From Taibaiella koreensis (lineage in GTDB: Bacteria; Bacteroidota; Bacteroidia; Chitinophagales; Chitinophagaceae): a DNA stretch of 64,000 nucleotides. The DNA lies in the NCBI RefSeq assembly GCF_003545715.1, contig NZ_QVNU01000004.1, positions 372,001 through 436,000 of the forward strand. The letters are read 5' to 3'. The translations under genes were made by a program, and so were the position numbers. The notes beneath the pieces are model-generated. The model had not been told where the DNA came from. It ran no database searches and was given only the letters and a program-made list of their open reading frames with translations. This document shows, piece after piece, positions 33,880 to 42,330 of this stretch. Every line of letters starts with the position of its first letter. Position 1 is the stretch's first letter.

Positions 33880-35784
33880 ATGGAAACGGCCAAAACAACA
33901 CACGACGAAAAGCTGGAACAAAAGCGGGAGCAACTCCAGCAGCAGCAGGCGGGCGACTCGCCCAGCGAAAAAAGGAAAGTGGTGATGCACGGAGCCAAGC
34001 TGAAATGCCCCTACGCATCGGGCCCTGGTAAGCTTTCGGTAGACTCTAACGACATCAAGCTGCAGGATCAGCTATGGGGCACCGAAGAGGATAACAACAA
34101 TATGATCAACCTGAAATTTAACGGCCCCTGCGGCCATCCTAAATTTTCGGGACAGACGCCCCCGCCCTGCCAGAGCGTGATCTTCCTCAGCAAATGGCAG
34201 GATATAGGCACCACCAAAGTGCAGGAACATACCGTGCTCATCAAGGCATCGACCATTACCTGCAATCCCACACTCAACAGTGCCACACCCCGACCCCGCA
34301 ATAGTAAATCGGCGCCCCCTGCTGAAGAAAAAACAGGTAAGATCAAAAAAGGATGGTGGGCCCTGGATGCCGCAGGCAATAAGGTCCTGCGGCGCGCGGT
34401 GCCGGGCATGAAGGTCTATTTTCATGTCGAAACGCAGGATATAGAAGACGGCGAAAGCCTCCACATGCGCCTGTTTGACGACGATAACCACGAAAGCGAA
34501 GAAAGCGGCACAGGCGACAAGGACGATCATTTCCCGTTGAAGAACCAGAGCACCGGCCTCACGCTGAGTGAATATTTCCCGGTAAAAGGGAACAAAGTAG
34601 TGGTACCGCTCACCCTGGCCCTGGATGAAAGCACCCTGAGCTCTGACGCCGACCAGCAGTTGGAGTTCTACTTCCGCTGTACCTACCGGGGCAACAATAC
34701 GGAACTGCCGGCCGACACCAAAGATTACCTCGTGGTGGGTACCCTGGTGATCGACCGGTACAAGATGCCTGGCCTTAACAGCGCCGGTGACGATATTGCC
34801 GACGATATGACCTATGGCCGTGGCGTGAAGCATAATGGCGCTATCTACGACAGTGGCGCGCTCAATACCTTCAAATCGGAATATAAGGAGAACGGATTTG
34901 ATCCCGCAAAGCATGGTATTTTTTCCAATGCGCAGGACATCCCCCCCGCCGATGGCAGTGCCAAGGCCCGTTACAGCCGCGAAGAATGCTACAGCACAAA
35001 GTATGGCTGGATATCGACAGGCCTGGATGTACGGATCTTCGACAACCTCTCGAACGACCGGCTTTTATGGGATTTTAAGAATACGGCAGAGCTATACTTT
35101 GCGCAAGGTGAGTTGCAGGGTAACCTGGACCGGATGATCGACAAAATGGCTGCTAATACAGGCGGCATTTACGAAGACCAGGTGCTGACACGCGGTGTGC
35201 TGGCCAACGAAAGGACCACCAGTTATTGCCAAAAGGTTGAAGACTATATTGCCGAGCAGCTGAAGAACAAGCACACCCAATTGGAAGAAGTGGATGATAA
35301 AGAGCCTTACTTTGAAAAAGGTAAAGCAATGGCTAACGGCAAGGGTACAAGAAAAAGCCAACAGAAAGAGGACTTCTCAAGACCAATCTACAATAATGAC
35401 AAGACGGGCGGTCTTACGATTGCTTTGAATGATATCTGGGCCACGGAAGTGATCCTGACCAAGCTGGACTATGCCGATGGCAACTATACCGCCAAATACC
35501 GGGTGACCCTCTGGGATCACTTCGGGCTGGATAAACCCGACATGGAAAAGATATTCAACATCATCCCCAGCGTAGGTGAAGCCTTTGTTTGTTGGTTTAT
35601 CTTGCAGCATCTGCGCGGCTATAAACCTTTCCTGACGAAGATCACCTTTGAAAAGGAATTCAAAGGCAATATCAATTCGGGAGGGGCTGCCCGGCAAAAC
35701 GACCGGGAAAAGCAGCGACAAGCCGAAGCCCAAAAATGGGCGGAAGAAGAACGCTTAAAAATGTGGAGTGGACCTAAATTTTAA
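33880..35784 (+). CDS. DUF4280 PAAR-like / DUF3289 fusion, putative T6SS effector
   Basis: The 634-residue protein begins with a DUF4280 PAAR-like domain (residues ~33-130; VMHGAKLKCPYASGPG, CNPTLNS), which would cap the VgrG spike. A beta-sandwich segment (~155-295, KVYFHVETQDIEDGESLHM) follows. The C-terminal ~290 residues match the shape of DUF3289 (TIALNDIWATEVILTK, LWDHFGLDKPDMEKIF, FVCWFILQHLRGYKPF), a domain in T6SS-linked toxins of enterobacteria (YPO3983 type). The activity is unknown. The gene is 18 bp after vgrG1, and a lipoprotein gene follows. Confidence 0.75.
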   Translation: METAKTTHDEKLEQKREQLQQQQAGDSPSEKRKVVMHGAKLKCPYASGPGKLSVDSNDIKLQDQLWGTEEDNNNMINLKFNGPCGHPKFSGQTPPPCQSVIFLSKWQDIGTTKVQEHTVLIKASTITCNPTLNSATPRPRNSKSAPPAEEKTGKIKKGWWALDAAGNKVLRRAVPGMKVYFHVETQDIEDGESLHMRLFDDDNHESEESGTGDKDDHFPLKNQSTGLTLSEYFPVKGNKVVVPLTLALDESTLSSDADQQLEFYFRCTYRGNNTELPADTKDYLVVGTLVIDRYKMPGLNSAGDDIADDMTYGRGVKHNGAIYDSGALNTFKSEYKENGFDPAKHGIFSNAQDIPPADGSAKARYSREECYSTKYGWISTGLDVRIFDNLSNDRLLWDFKNTAELYFAQGELQGNLDRMIDKMAANTGGIYEDQVLTRGVLANERTTSYCQKVEDYIAEQLKNKHTQLEEVDDKEPYFEKGKAMANGKGTRKSQQKEDFSRPIYNNDKTGGLTIALNDIWATEVILTKLDYADGNYTAKYRVTLWDHFGLDKPDMEKIFNIIPSVGEAFVCWFILQHLRGYKPFLTKITFEKEFKGNINSGGAARQNDREKQRQAEAQKWAEEERLKMWSGPKF

Positions 35785-35827
35785 GTAACGAAAACAATTG
35801 AACCAAGTACTGGAAAAACAGATTGGA

Positions 35828-36286
35828 ATGGGCACTATTGTAACTGAAGGAAAAAAAAGGCTAACAAGTGACCTTGTTCTATTTATAGTATTGATATCAT
35901 CTGTTCTCTCTTGCCGGACAAATAAGTCACCGATCATTCAAACGGCTGTAGGCAACTATTATTTGATCAAAAATCCGCCGCAGGACAAGGAATTATTAAA
36001 GAAAATGATCGGCAATTTTGTTCATCAGCGAATGAAGCAACACAAGGATATGTCCTACGAATATTTCTACCGGTATTCCAGCAACACTTCCTATTTCATC
36101 GATCACAAACCGGATCCGGGCGGGCATTCAAGCTTTGAATTTGACAACTATGACGAAGATAAAATCGCTACGTTTGGTTTATTCAAATGTGAAAAGGATA
36201 CGACAAAACAACTTGGCGAACTCAGGTTTTTTAATCAGTGGGGAAACTACTATCAACCCGATACCTTATTTAATCCCTGCAAGTAA
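35828..36286 (+). CDS. Lipoprotein, candidate immunity to the DUF3289 effector
   Basis: From ATG 35828 the product is 152 residues with a lipoprotein signal (KKRLTSDLVLFIVLISSVLS, then C). A TTG at 35798 would add ten residues. The mature domain is small and aromatic (YEYFYRYSSNTSYFIDHKPD, GELRFFNQWGNYYQPD) and no family is recognised. Its codon use is more A/T-rich than that of its neighbours, suggesting separate origin. Position after the effector and export to the periplasm suggest an immunity role (inference). Confidence 0.6.
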   Translation: MGTIVTEGKKRLTSDLVLFIVLISSVLSCRTNKSPIIQTAVGNYYLIKNPPQDKELLKKMIGNFVHQRMKQHKDMSYEYFYRYSSNTSYFIDHKPDPGGHSSFEFDNYDEDKIATFGLFKCEKDTTKQLGELRFFNQWGNYYQPDTLFNPCK

Positions 36287-36356
36287 TATTGCCCGACAGA
36301 TGGCTTGGGTGAGCTGACGCTGCAGCGATGTAAAACGGACAATCAGAAAAAAGGCC

Positions 36357-37988
36357 ATGGAAACCACCGAACAGCCAAAGACAACGCCCAAAACAGATCG
36401 CTATACGGCCAATCCCAACCAGCATGTATACGACCAGGCGCACCAGACCGATTTTGTGACCGAGGTGCTGGAAATATATTTCGCCGAAAAAGTGCCCAAA
36501 TATAAATGGGAACCAAAGGAAGATGTATACACGGTAAAGAGCGGCGGTAAAGTAGCCGATGTTAAAAAGAAGTATGAGGGCAAAAACAGGAGAAATATAC
36601 AGGCCGATCCGGATCATGAAAATCCGCTGAAGAAAGACGACCAGATCAAGGTCACCTGGGACGAGCAGGTGGAAGATGGCTTCGACTATAAAAAGATAAA
36701 AAAGACCTCAGCCAAGAAGAAGATCTTTCTTATTGCCCGCTGCACAGGAGAAAAAGGCAAGCTTACCATCAACCTGAATGAGAACAAGCTGACGGAAACG
36801 GAACAGATCTATGATAGCCCTTTAAAATTCCTGGATGGCGATACCGAGCAGACCAAGGTTGAGTTCACGCTTGATGGCAGCATGACCTATGCAAAGGAAA
36901 TTGCTTTGCGTCCCAAGAGCGACGAGGACTTGAAAAAGCTGGCCGAGCAGTTTGACAAGCGGAAAGACCCTGTGGCCTATATTTATGCCAAAGCCGAAGT
37001 ATCGGGTACCGGCGATACCGTGAAGTATCCCGACGAAACACAGGAGTTTCTCAATAAAGATGGCGACCGGCTCGAGGTAAGGTTCTGCGACTGTGGCATC
37101 AAATACAGGAACGATGTGGAATGTACCCGCTGGAGCGGTCATTACGGGCCGGTATACTGGGGCGAGATGCCGCTCGACGGCTTTGCCAAATGGGACGAGC
37201 TGGTAAAAAACAATACCGTGACGGAAACGGAAAAAACCATCCTGATCGCGATGTCGGAGAACGAAGGCAAGATGGACGCCGTACAATCTTACGATAGCGA
37301 GATATTGACGGCCGGCGCCATGCAAAAGACCATTAACCCTGAAGGCTATGGGGAGCTACCGGTCCAGCTATGGGAATTCAAAAGCAAGTTCCCCGATAAA
37401 TACGATTGCTATCTGAAAAGCTGCGGCTGGGAGATCGAAGAAGAGGCCGTAGAGAAAAAAAATAAACAAGGAGAAGTGATCTCCACCACCTACAAGTACA
37501 AAGCCAAGTACAACGATCTTACCGGCTCGGCCCTTAAGGACAAGATAAGAGAAGGCTTTGATGCCTCGCAGTTCAAGAAAAAGGTAAAATCGGAGCCGGT
37601 AGAGCCGATAATCAAACTAATGAAGGATGTCGACTTCCAGACCAAGCAGATCGAAGATTTCGTCAAACGGCTAAACAGCGCATTGGCCAAGACGCCCACG
37701 GGCTATTCCGGCAGCATATCGACCTTCGTTAGTTCCAATCTAGGAAAGGCGACCGTACTGGATCATGATGTGAACCGGCCCGGGCATGTCAAGGATTGCT
37801 TTGGAGAAGCCCTGAATACCTTTTTTGGAAAACATCCCAAACTATCGAAAAGCCCTGCAGACTGGGGCGCCGATGCCGCGGGCTATGAAACGGAAATACT
37901 GGAGATCTATGGTCCGCTCAGGGGAGAAGGATCGTATACCATGACCGATGCCAGCGGCAGATATGCTAAATTAAAGTCGAAGCTATGA
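36357..37988 (+). CDS. Putative lysozyme-like peptidoglycan-degrading T6SS effector
   Basis: The 543-residue protein lacks a signal peptide, as expected for T6SS cargo. Residues ~52-100 have a LysM-like rhythm (EDVYTVKSGGKVADVKKKYE ... NPLKKDDQIKV). Residues ~118-220 hold the beta-sandwich segment found in the neighbouring effectors. The C-terminal ~250 residues have MSENEGKMDAVQSYDSEIL then TAGAMQKTINPEGYGELP, a pattern like lysozyme/transglycosylase folds in which E303 would be the catalytic acid. The activity is inferred from this pattern only. The exported protein gene that follows overlaps its stop by 4 bp. Confidence 0.6.
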   Translation: METTEQPKTTPKTDRYTANPNQHVYDQAHQTDFVTEVLEIYFAEKVPKYKWEPKEDVYTVKSGGKVADVKKKYEGKNRRNIQADPDHENPLKKDDQIKVTWDEQVEDGFDYKKIKKTSAKKKIFLIARCTGEKGKLTINLNENKLTETEQIYDSPLKFLDGDTEQTKVEFTLDGSMTYAKEIALRPKSDEDLKKLAEQFDKRKDPVAYIYAKAEVSGTGDTVKYPDETQEFLNKDGDRLEVRFCDCGIKYRNDVECTRWSGHYGPVYWGEMPLDGFAKWDELVKNNTVTETEKTILIAMSENEGKMDAVQSYDSEILTAGAMQKTINPEGYGELPVQLWEFKSKFPDKYDCYLKSCGWEIEEEAVEKKNKQGEVISTTYKYKAKYNDLTGSALKDKIREGFDASQFKKKVKSEPVEPIIKLMKDVDFQTKQIEDFVKRLNSALAKTPTGYSGSISTFVSSNLGKATVLDHDVNRPGHVKDCFGEALNTFFGKHPKLSKSPADWGADAAGYETEILEIYGPLRGEGSYTMTDASGRYAKLKSKL

Positions 37989-38446
37989 GATACCAGATAC
38001 TGTTGCTCTGCCTGTTGCTACAATGCTGTGCCGCCTGTGCGCAACCCAAAGGTACAGCCCGCTTTGCGGGTGTGCTGCCACTGAAAAAAGGCTATACGCT
38101 GGTCTTCCTGGCCAAGGACAAAAGCTCGGCTCTGTATCGCCAGCCCAGGATCAAAGCAGGCAATACGGTAAAGAAGATCGATGGCTTCGATGACGGCAAC
38201 TTTTCTTCAAAGCGTATCAAGCTTTCACCTGACGGCAACTATGTTACGGTGGAAAACATTATCAGGGGCTATGTGCAGCAATCGGAGACTGATAGTGTAT
38301 TCCATGAAAATTATGGCTGCGCCATCGTTGACCTGAAAAAGGCAAAAGTAGTGCACTACCTGCAATCGGATTGCGACGGCGCCTGGAACAAGCAGAACGA
38401 ATGGATCAGCGACGATAAAGTTATCTTTAGCAAAGACGAACAGTAA
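37985..38446 (+). CDS. Exported protein, candidate immunity to the lysozyme-like effector
   Basis: The 153-residue product starts with a short export signal, MRYQILLLCLLLQCCAACAQ, that may be a lipobox (AAC). The mature part is beta-rich (YTLVFLAKDKSSALY, SSKRIKLSPDGNYVTVENII) and resembles a beta-propeller blade; no family is recognised. The start codon overlaps the effector stop codon (ATGA), so expression is coupled. Export matches a cell-wall toxin. Confidence 0.6.
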   Translation: MRYQILLLCLLLQCCAACAQPKGTARFAGVLPLKKGYTLVFLAKDKSSALYRQPRIKAGNTVKKIDGFDDGNFSSKRIKLSPDGNYVTVENIIRGYVQQSETDSVFHENYGCAIVDLKKAKVVHYLQSDCDGAWNKQNEWISDDKVIFSKDEQ

Positions 38447-38448
38447 CT

Positions 38449-39333
38449 ATGGTTTATCTTTTCCCCGACATTCCCAAACAAATGGAGATCCGCCTGCGGG
38501 CAGGGGAAACGTCGCGTAAAAGCTTCTATAAGCTGATGACAGCCGAGCGCAGCTTTATGGATGGCATCATTCAAAGAAGCGAGGTCAGCCGGGTCGTTCA
38601 CATAACGTTGACGCCAACAGATAAGGAGCGCTTTGCTTTATCCCTGGAGACCTTTGATGCCCGGCGCAAAGACAGTATCATGTCCCTGGGCATAAAGGAC
38701 CTGCTGGCAAGGGTTGAGCGCTGCTACCAGGACCTGGAGCTAACGCTGAACAGCAGCGGCCATATCGTTTCCATTCAGAATATGGACCAGATCAGGGAAG
38801 TACTGGCCGCACAGAAACAATATCTGGAAGAACGGTTTAATGGTCCGGGCATGCAGGCGGTCGATCAGTTTGAAAGCTGTGTGCTGCAAAGCGAACAAAC
38901 GCTTACCCGTTATCTCTGCAATGACCGGAAGCTCGGACTACTGTTCCAGATACCCTATGGCGCCGTAGGCGCTTCCTGGATGCCGATGTTCCGCACCAGG
39001 ACCAATAATTTCATGGATCAGACCATTGCTATGGTCAACGAATCGTTCCGGCTGAGCGAAGCCAATGAGGAGCATATCCGGATAGAAGGCCGCGGCCAGC
39101 TGGAGCCAGGCATACAAACAGCCCTCTTCCGGTCGGCGATGCAACGGCATAAGCTTCCTTTTCATCCTCAGGCCGATAAGCCGGTATTGATCCGCTATAC
39201 CCGGGACCTTGTCCTGGATGTACAAACGCAATGGCCGCTGAGCGCGCAACTGGCGGCCCGGTTCGAATTCGGAAAAAGCTATACCAAAGAAATAGACTAT
39301 CAATTGACGGCCGTGGCCGCGGAAGAAGTATAA
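38449..39333 (+). CDS. Putative effector adaptor, family shared with 46.1 kb gene
   Basis: The 294-residue protein has no signal and no recognised domain. It resembles the 303-residue protein at 46057-46968 over ~100 residues: SGHIVSIQNMDQIREVLAAQ here against QGKLLGIANGEALRQRWQQQ there. Both then have a helical stretch ending in a RKLGLLFQIPYG / KDDWFYSLFFSGIYG-like segment. Both are cytoplasmic and sit next to a T6SS effector gene; here the LAS-type peptidase follows after 18 bp. A role as loading adaptor or chaperone is inferred from position. The start lies 2 bp after the exported protein's stop. Confidence 0.55.
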   Translation: MVYLFPDIPKQMEIRLRAGETSRKSFYKLMTAERSFMDGIIQRSEVSRVVHITLTPTDKERFALSLETFDARRKDSIMSLGIKDLLARVERCYQDLELTLNSSGHIVSIQNMDQIREVLAAQKQYLEERFNGPGMQAVDQFESCVLQSEQTLTRYLCNDRKLGLLFQIPYGAVGASWMPMFRTRTNNFMDQTIAMVNESFRLSEANEEHIRIEGRGQLEPGIQTALFRSAMQRHKLPFHPQADKPVLIRYTRDLVLDVQTQWPLSAQLAARFEFGKSYTKEIDYQLTAVAAEEV

Positions 39334-39351
39334 CGATCTCAACTTTATATC

Positions 39352-40743
39352 ATGTCAGCGACGATCACAATCACCCATGACGGACAAACCCAGACGGTCA
39401 ATCCCGGCGAGCTGAACGAGCTCGACGATGGTATACAACGCATCAGCAACGCCTTTTTTGCCCGTAAGCGGGTAACAAACGATAACGATATACTTACCGT
39501 AGCCTTCGAGCAGTTGAATGAAGGCATTCTCGGGCGCAATGTATACCTGGTGATCGAAACCAGCAATATGGCAGGCCTTTCGCTGGACGTTACCCTTAAG
39601 CCGGCCGATAATACACTTACCGGCGGCACCGATGCGCTGGAGCTGATGCAGAGCGGGGCCGCTACGACAATCTTTAAAACAACGGTGGGCGACTTTACGG
39701 CGCTCAACAATACAAGCGGCACGCACGACCATTATACCCATCTCGATACCTTGCGGGACAAGGCGATCATCCGCCTGGACCTCAGGCCACAAGCCACTGC
39801 TACCTTCAATACCTGGGCCACGAATATAGGCGCCGCAACCGCCGGCCTGCGCATTGAAATTGAAAGAAGCGATAAACAAAAGGCAGCCTTCCGCAACGAG
39901 GCAGATGAGAAGGACGGTCCTTTCCCCTTCCCGGAAAATCCGTTTCCCCTGAGCAATAAGAACGTCTTTGAGGTATTCCATTCGGAAAACCAGTACAATA
40001 CTTACAGCCAGCATAATGGCAGCCCCAAAAAGATAGGGAAGATCGCCAATGCGGCGACAGACCAGATCAAGTACTTCTACCATAGCAATATCGACAACGA
40101 GATCGAGCTGGCAACTTCAACCCTGCAGACGGTGGACGGCAGGGCAAACGGGCGTGAAGTGCCGGCGCTGCCACCGGGGCATACCAGCGAAGCGCCTGCG
40201 CCGGCTGGAGGTAATGCCATCACCAACTATTACTATGAAGACAACAGGATCGTTACTTATGGCAATTATCCGGGCGTCGCCTATGTGAGCTATGCCGCTT
40301 CCGGCAGCCAGGTAACGCTCATACGGATGCCGGACAGCCGCAACATTAACGAGCAGGGCGTGGTGATCAGCTATACTTTCAGCGGCACGCAAAGGCGCTA
40401 TTGCAACCCGGAATGCTTTGCCGGCTTCATGGTAGCCCTGGGCGAATGTAACTTTGCGGTTGCATCGACCGGGATGTGCTTTGGCGATGCAACCAGCTAT
40501 CCCAGCTTGTCGCATCCCAATGGCGATAGCATCGATACGGCCTATTTGGGTGACACCCCCACGCAAAGGACCCGGCAGCAAACCTTGCTCAACGCTTTCG
40601 TCGCTGCCGGATTCAGCCAGGTGATCGCTGGAACCAGCAAGCAGTCCTGGCTTACCGGAGCGCATATGTATAACACACACCACAACAATCACCTGCATTC
40701 CGGCAACTTTTCCAATGACTATGTTGAAACTTTAATCGGATAG
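39352..40743 (+). CDS. LAS-family metallopeptidase-like T6SS effector candidate
   Basis: The 463-residue protein lacks a signal peptide. An N-terminal segment (~60-175) has the beta-sandwich pattern of the neighbouring effectors (NVYLVIETSNMAGLSLDV). The C-terminal part has the zinc motifs of LAS-type peptidoglycan peptidases: SHPNGDSID (H388, D395; family HxxGxAxD) and HHNNHLHSGNF (H447, H449; family HxH). It would cut peptidoglycan cross-links or stems in the target periplasm. The residues fit well, but the exact bond is unknown. The next gene encodes an exported protein, the probable immunity partner. Confidence 0.65.
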   Translation: MSATITITHDGQTQTVNPGELNELDDGIQRISNAFFARKRVTNDNDILTVAFEQLNEGILGRNVYLVIETSNMAGLSLDVTLKPADNTLTGGTDALELMQSGAATTIFKTTVGDFTALNNTSGTHDHYTHLDTLRDKAIIRLDLRPQATATFNTWATNIGAATAGLRIEIERSDKQKAAFRNEADEKDGPFPFPENPFPLSNKNVFEVFHSENQYNTYSQHNGSPKKIGKIANAATDQIKYFYHSNIDNEIELATSTLQTVDGRANGREVPALPPGHTSEAPAPAGGNAITNYYYEDNRIVTYGNYPGVAYVSYAASGSQVTLIRMPDSRNINEQGVVISYTFSGTQRRYCNPECFAGFMVALGECNFAVASTGMCFGDATSYPSLSHPNGDSIDTAYLGDTPTQRTRQQTLLNAFVAAGFSQVIAGTSKQSWLTGAHMYNTHHNNHLHSGNFSNDYVETLIG

Positions 40744-40746
40744 CCT

Positions 40747-41508
40747 ATGCACGTTACGCTTCGCAGATACCGGGCATTGATGCAGTTTTTGCTTTTTGCT
40801 ACTGCTGTTGGCTTACCGCAGCAGCTTATGGCCCAGGATCATAATCTATCTACTATGCAGACTACTGAAGAAAGGACAATATTGAACAGCGGCGACTTCC
40901 GCTCCTGGCTCAGCCATCTTACCGGACCGGTAACCGGCCCGCTGGGTTCAGACCTGGTTTTGCGTCACTTCCCCTCTACCTGGTCTGTGCCAGGTTATCA
41001 TGAAAAGAAGACAGCAGCCGTTAATCCCAATTCAACGGACGTAGACAGCATGAACAGGCTGCTATATGAGGCTTATGACCTGAAAACACGACGTGAGTTC
41101 GTGCCGGACAGTGCCCTGAGGGAGCAACTTTTCCCGGAAAGACTGCGAAAAACCTTTCACCTGGATACCTTTTCTGATACAACGCCCTTTCGCGCACAAC
41201 TGCTGCACACCGGACCCGCGGGCAACCTTTATTCCTTAATGGCGACCGGCGAGATAGCTTGTAACGCATGCGATAACAATAAGCGCCAGACCGTCGATAT
41301 ATGGCTGCTTGTAGCCGATGGCCGCATTGCCGATCTGATATTGGTTGCTTACGAGACTGGCGACGATGTTGAAAAGGAGATGCGATATTATTACCTGGAT
41401 CCCCATCATAATCTTTTCATGAAAGACTTTACCATAGGCGAACTGTCTGTAAGCTTTAACGGAGAAGAGAAATGGCATATCGATAAGCAGTTCACCAAAA
41501 TACGCTGA
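40747..41508 (+). CDS. Exported protein, candidate immunity to the LAS-type peptidase
   Basis: The 253-residue protein has a signal peptide (ALMQFLLFATAVGLPQQLMA, then Q). No family is recognised; the mature part is mixed alpha/beta (TVDIWLLVADGRIADLILVA, YYYLDPHHNLFMKDF). It starts 3 bp after the peptidase stop. As the last gene of module 1 it is in the usual immunity position, in the periplasm where the peptidase would act (inference). Confidence 0.55.
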   Translation: MHVTLRRYRALMQFLLFATAVGLPQQLMAQDHNLSTMQTTEERTILNSGDFRSWLSHLTGPVTGPLGSDLVLRHFPSTWSVPGYHEKKTAAVNPNSTDVDSMNRLLYEAYDLKTRREFVPDSALREQLFPERLRKTFHLDTFSDTTPFRAQLLHTGPAGNLYSLMATGEIACNACDNNKRQTVDIWLLVADGRIADLILVAYETGDDVEKEMRYYYLDPHHNLFMKDFTIGELSVSFNGEEKWHIDKQFTKIR

Positions 41509-41640
41509 ACGACGCCCCTTCCTGGTTATTATGGCAAACTTTTTCACGATGGAATAGTCTGCTTTTACTGGCAAGACATCTTATCAAAACCGCCATAGCA
41601 CTGCATTCTACTGGTATTCAGGGATTAAGCCAACAATTGA

Positions 41641-41688
41641 TTTAACCCAACTTTAACCCTGCTTTTCCATAACGCTTCCCTAATTTAG
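41641..41688 (+). promoter_or_regulatory. tssD3 promoter with TTTAACC direct repeat
   Basis: TTTAACCCAACTTTAACC (41641-41658) and TTCCCTAATTTAG (41676-41688) repeat the tssD1 arrangement at the same spacing. Confidence 0.55.
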
Positions 41689-41727
41689 TACCATAATTTT
41701 ATATTTAATATTGTAAATCATTTTACT

Positions 41728-42132
41728 ATGGCGACTTCAGCAAGTAAATTGGCCGTCCTCAATGTCGATGGAAAAGAGTACAACGTTTTCCAGGCCGTTT
41801 TCGAATCTATTAAACCCGTTGACCAGTGGAACCGTGTTACGGCTTACGCCACCAAGGCCGACGCCCGCTTCGTGATCGAAGGCAACGAAAACACTTCCGT
41901 ACTGTTCGAGAAATTTGCCAACAGCCGCAAACGCTTCAATGCCAAGCTTACCTTGTTCAATACCCACGAAGAAGGCAAGCTGGTGGAAACGGAGTTCAAC
42001 GATTGTTCCGTAACCTACTATTCTTCAAAGTACAACTCTTCGGACGAAGTGCCGTACACCATTACGATCGTGCTGTCGCCCAAGGTGACCAGGCAGGATG
42101 GTGGTGAGTTGTCATTTGCACAAACCACCTAG
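41728..42132 (+). CDS. tssD: T6SS tube protein TssD (Hcp), copy 3
   Basis: A 134-residue TssD paralogue opening module 2. It is nearly the same as copy 1 at the N-terminus (ATSASKLAVLNVDGKEYNVF), with specific changes QAVFESIK and GNENTSVLFEKFANS. It has the shared promoter element upstream and a perfect stem-loop downstream, then vgrG2 198 bp after its stop. Confidence 0.92.
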   Translation: MATSASKLAVLNVDGKEYNVFQAVFESIKPVDQWNRVTAYATKADARFVIEGNENTSVLFEKFANSRKRFNAKLTLFNTHEEGKLVETEFNDCSVTYYSSKYNSSDEVPYTITIVLSPKVTRQDGGELSFAQTT

Positions 42133-42173
42133 GCAAAACGTTCCCCTTAGGAAACAAACATAGTTTAACCTGC

Positions 42174-42209
42174 GCAATCAGTAGCCTGATGTTTCATGCT
42201 ACTGATTGC
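42174..42209 (+). terminator. Perfect 12-bp stem-loop between tssD3 and vgrG2
   Basis: GCAATCAGTAGC and GCTACTGATTGC flank a 12-base loop. A short T-rich stretch (aattctttg) follows. Confidence 0.65.
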
Positions 42210-42330
42210 CAGGTAATTCTTTGAACTTTATTGCAGATTTGATGTAATTACAAATGAAAGGAAAGCCGCCTCCGGCGGTACTTTTCGCAGGATTGTAAAC
42301 CCCTGTTATAAACCGCCTAAAGCCATTTTT

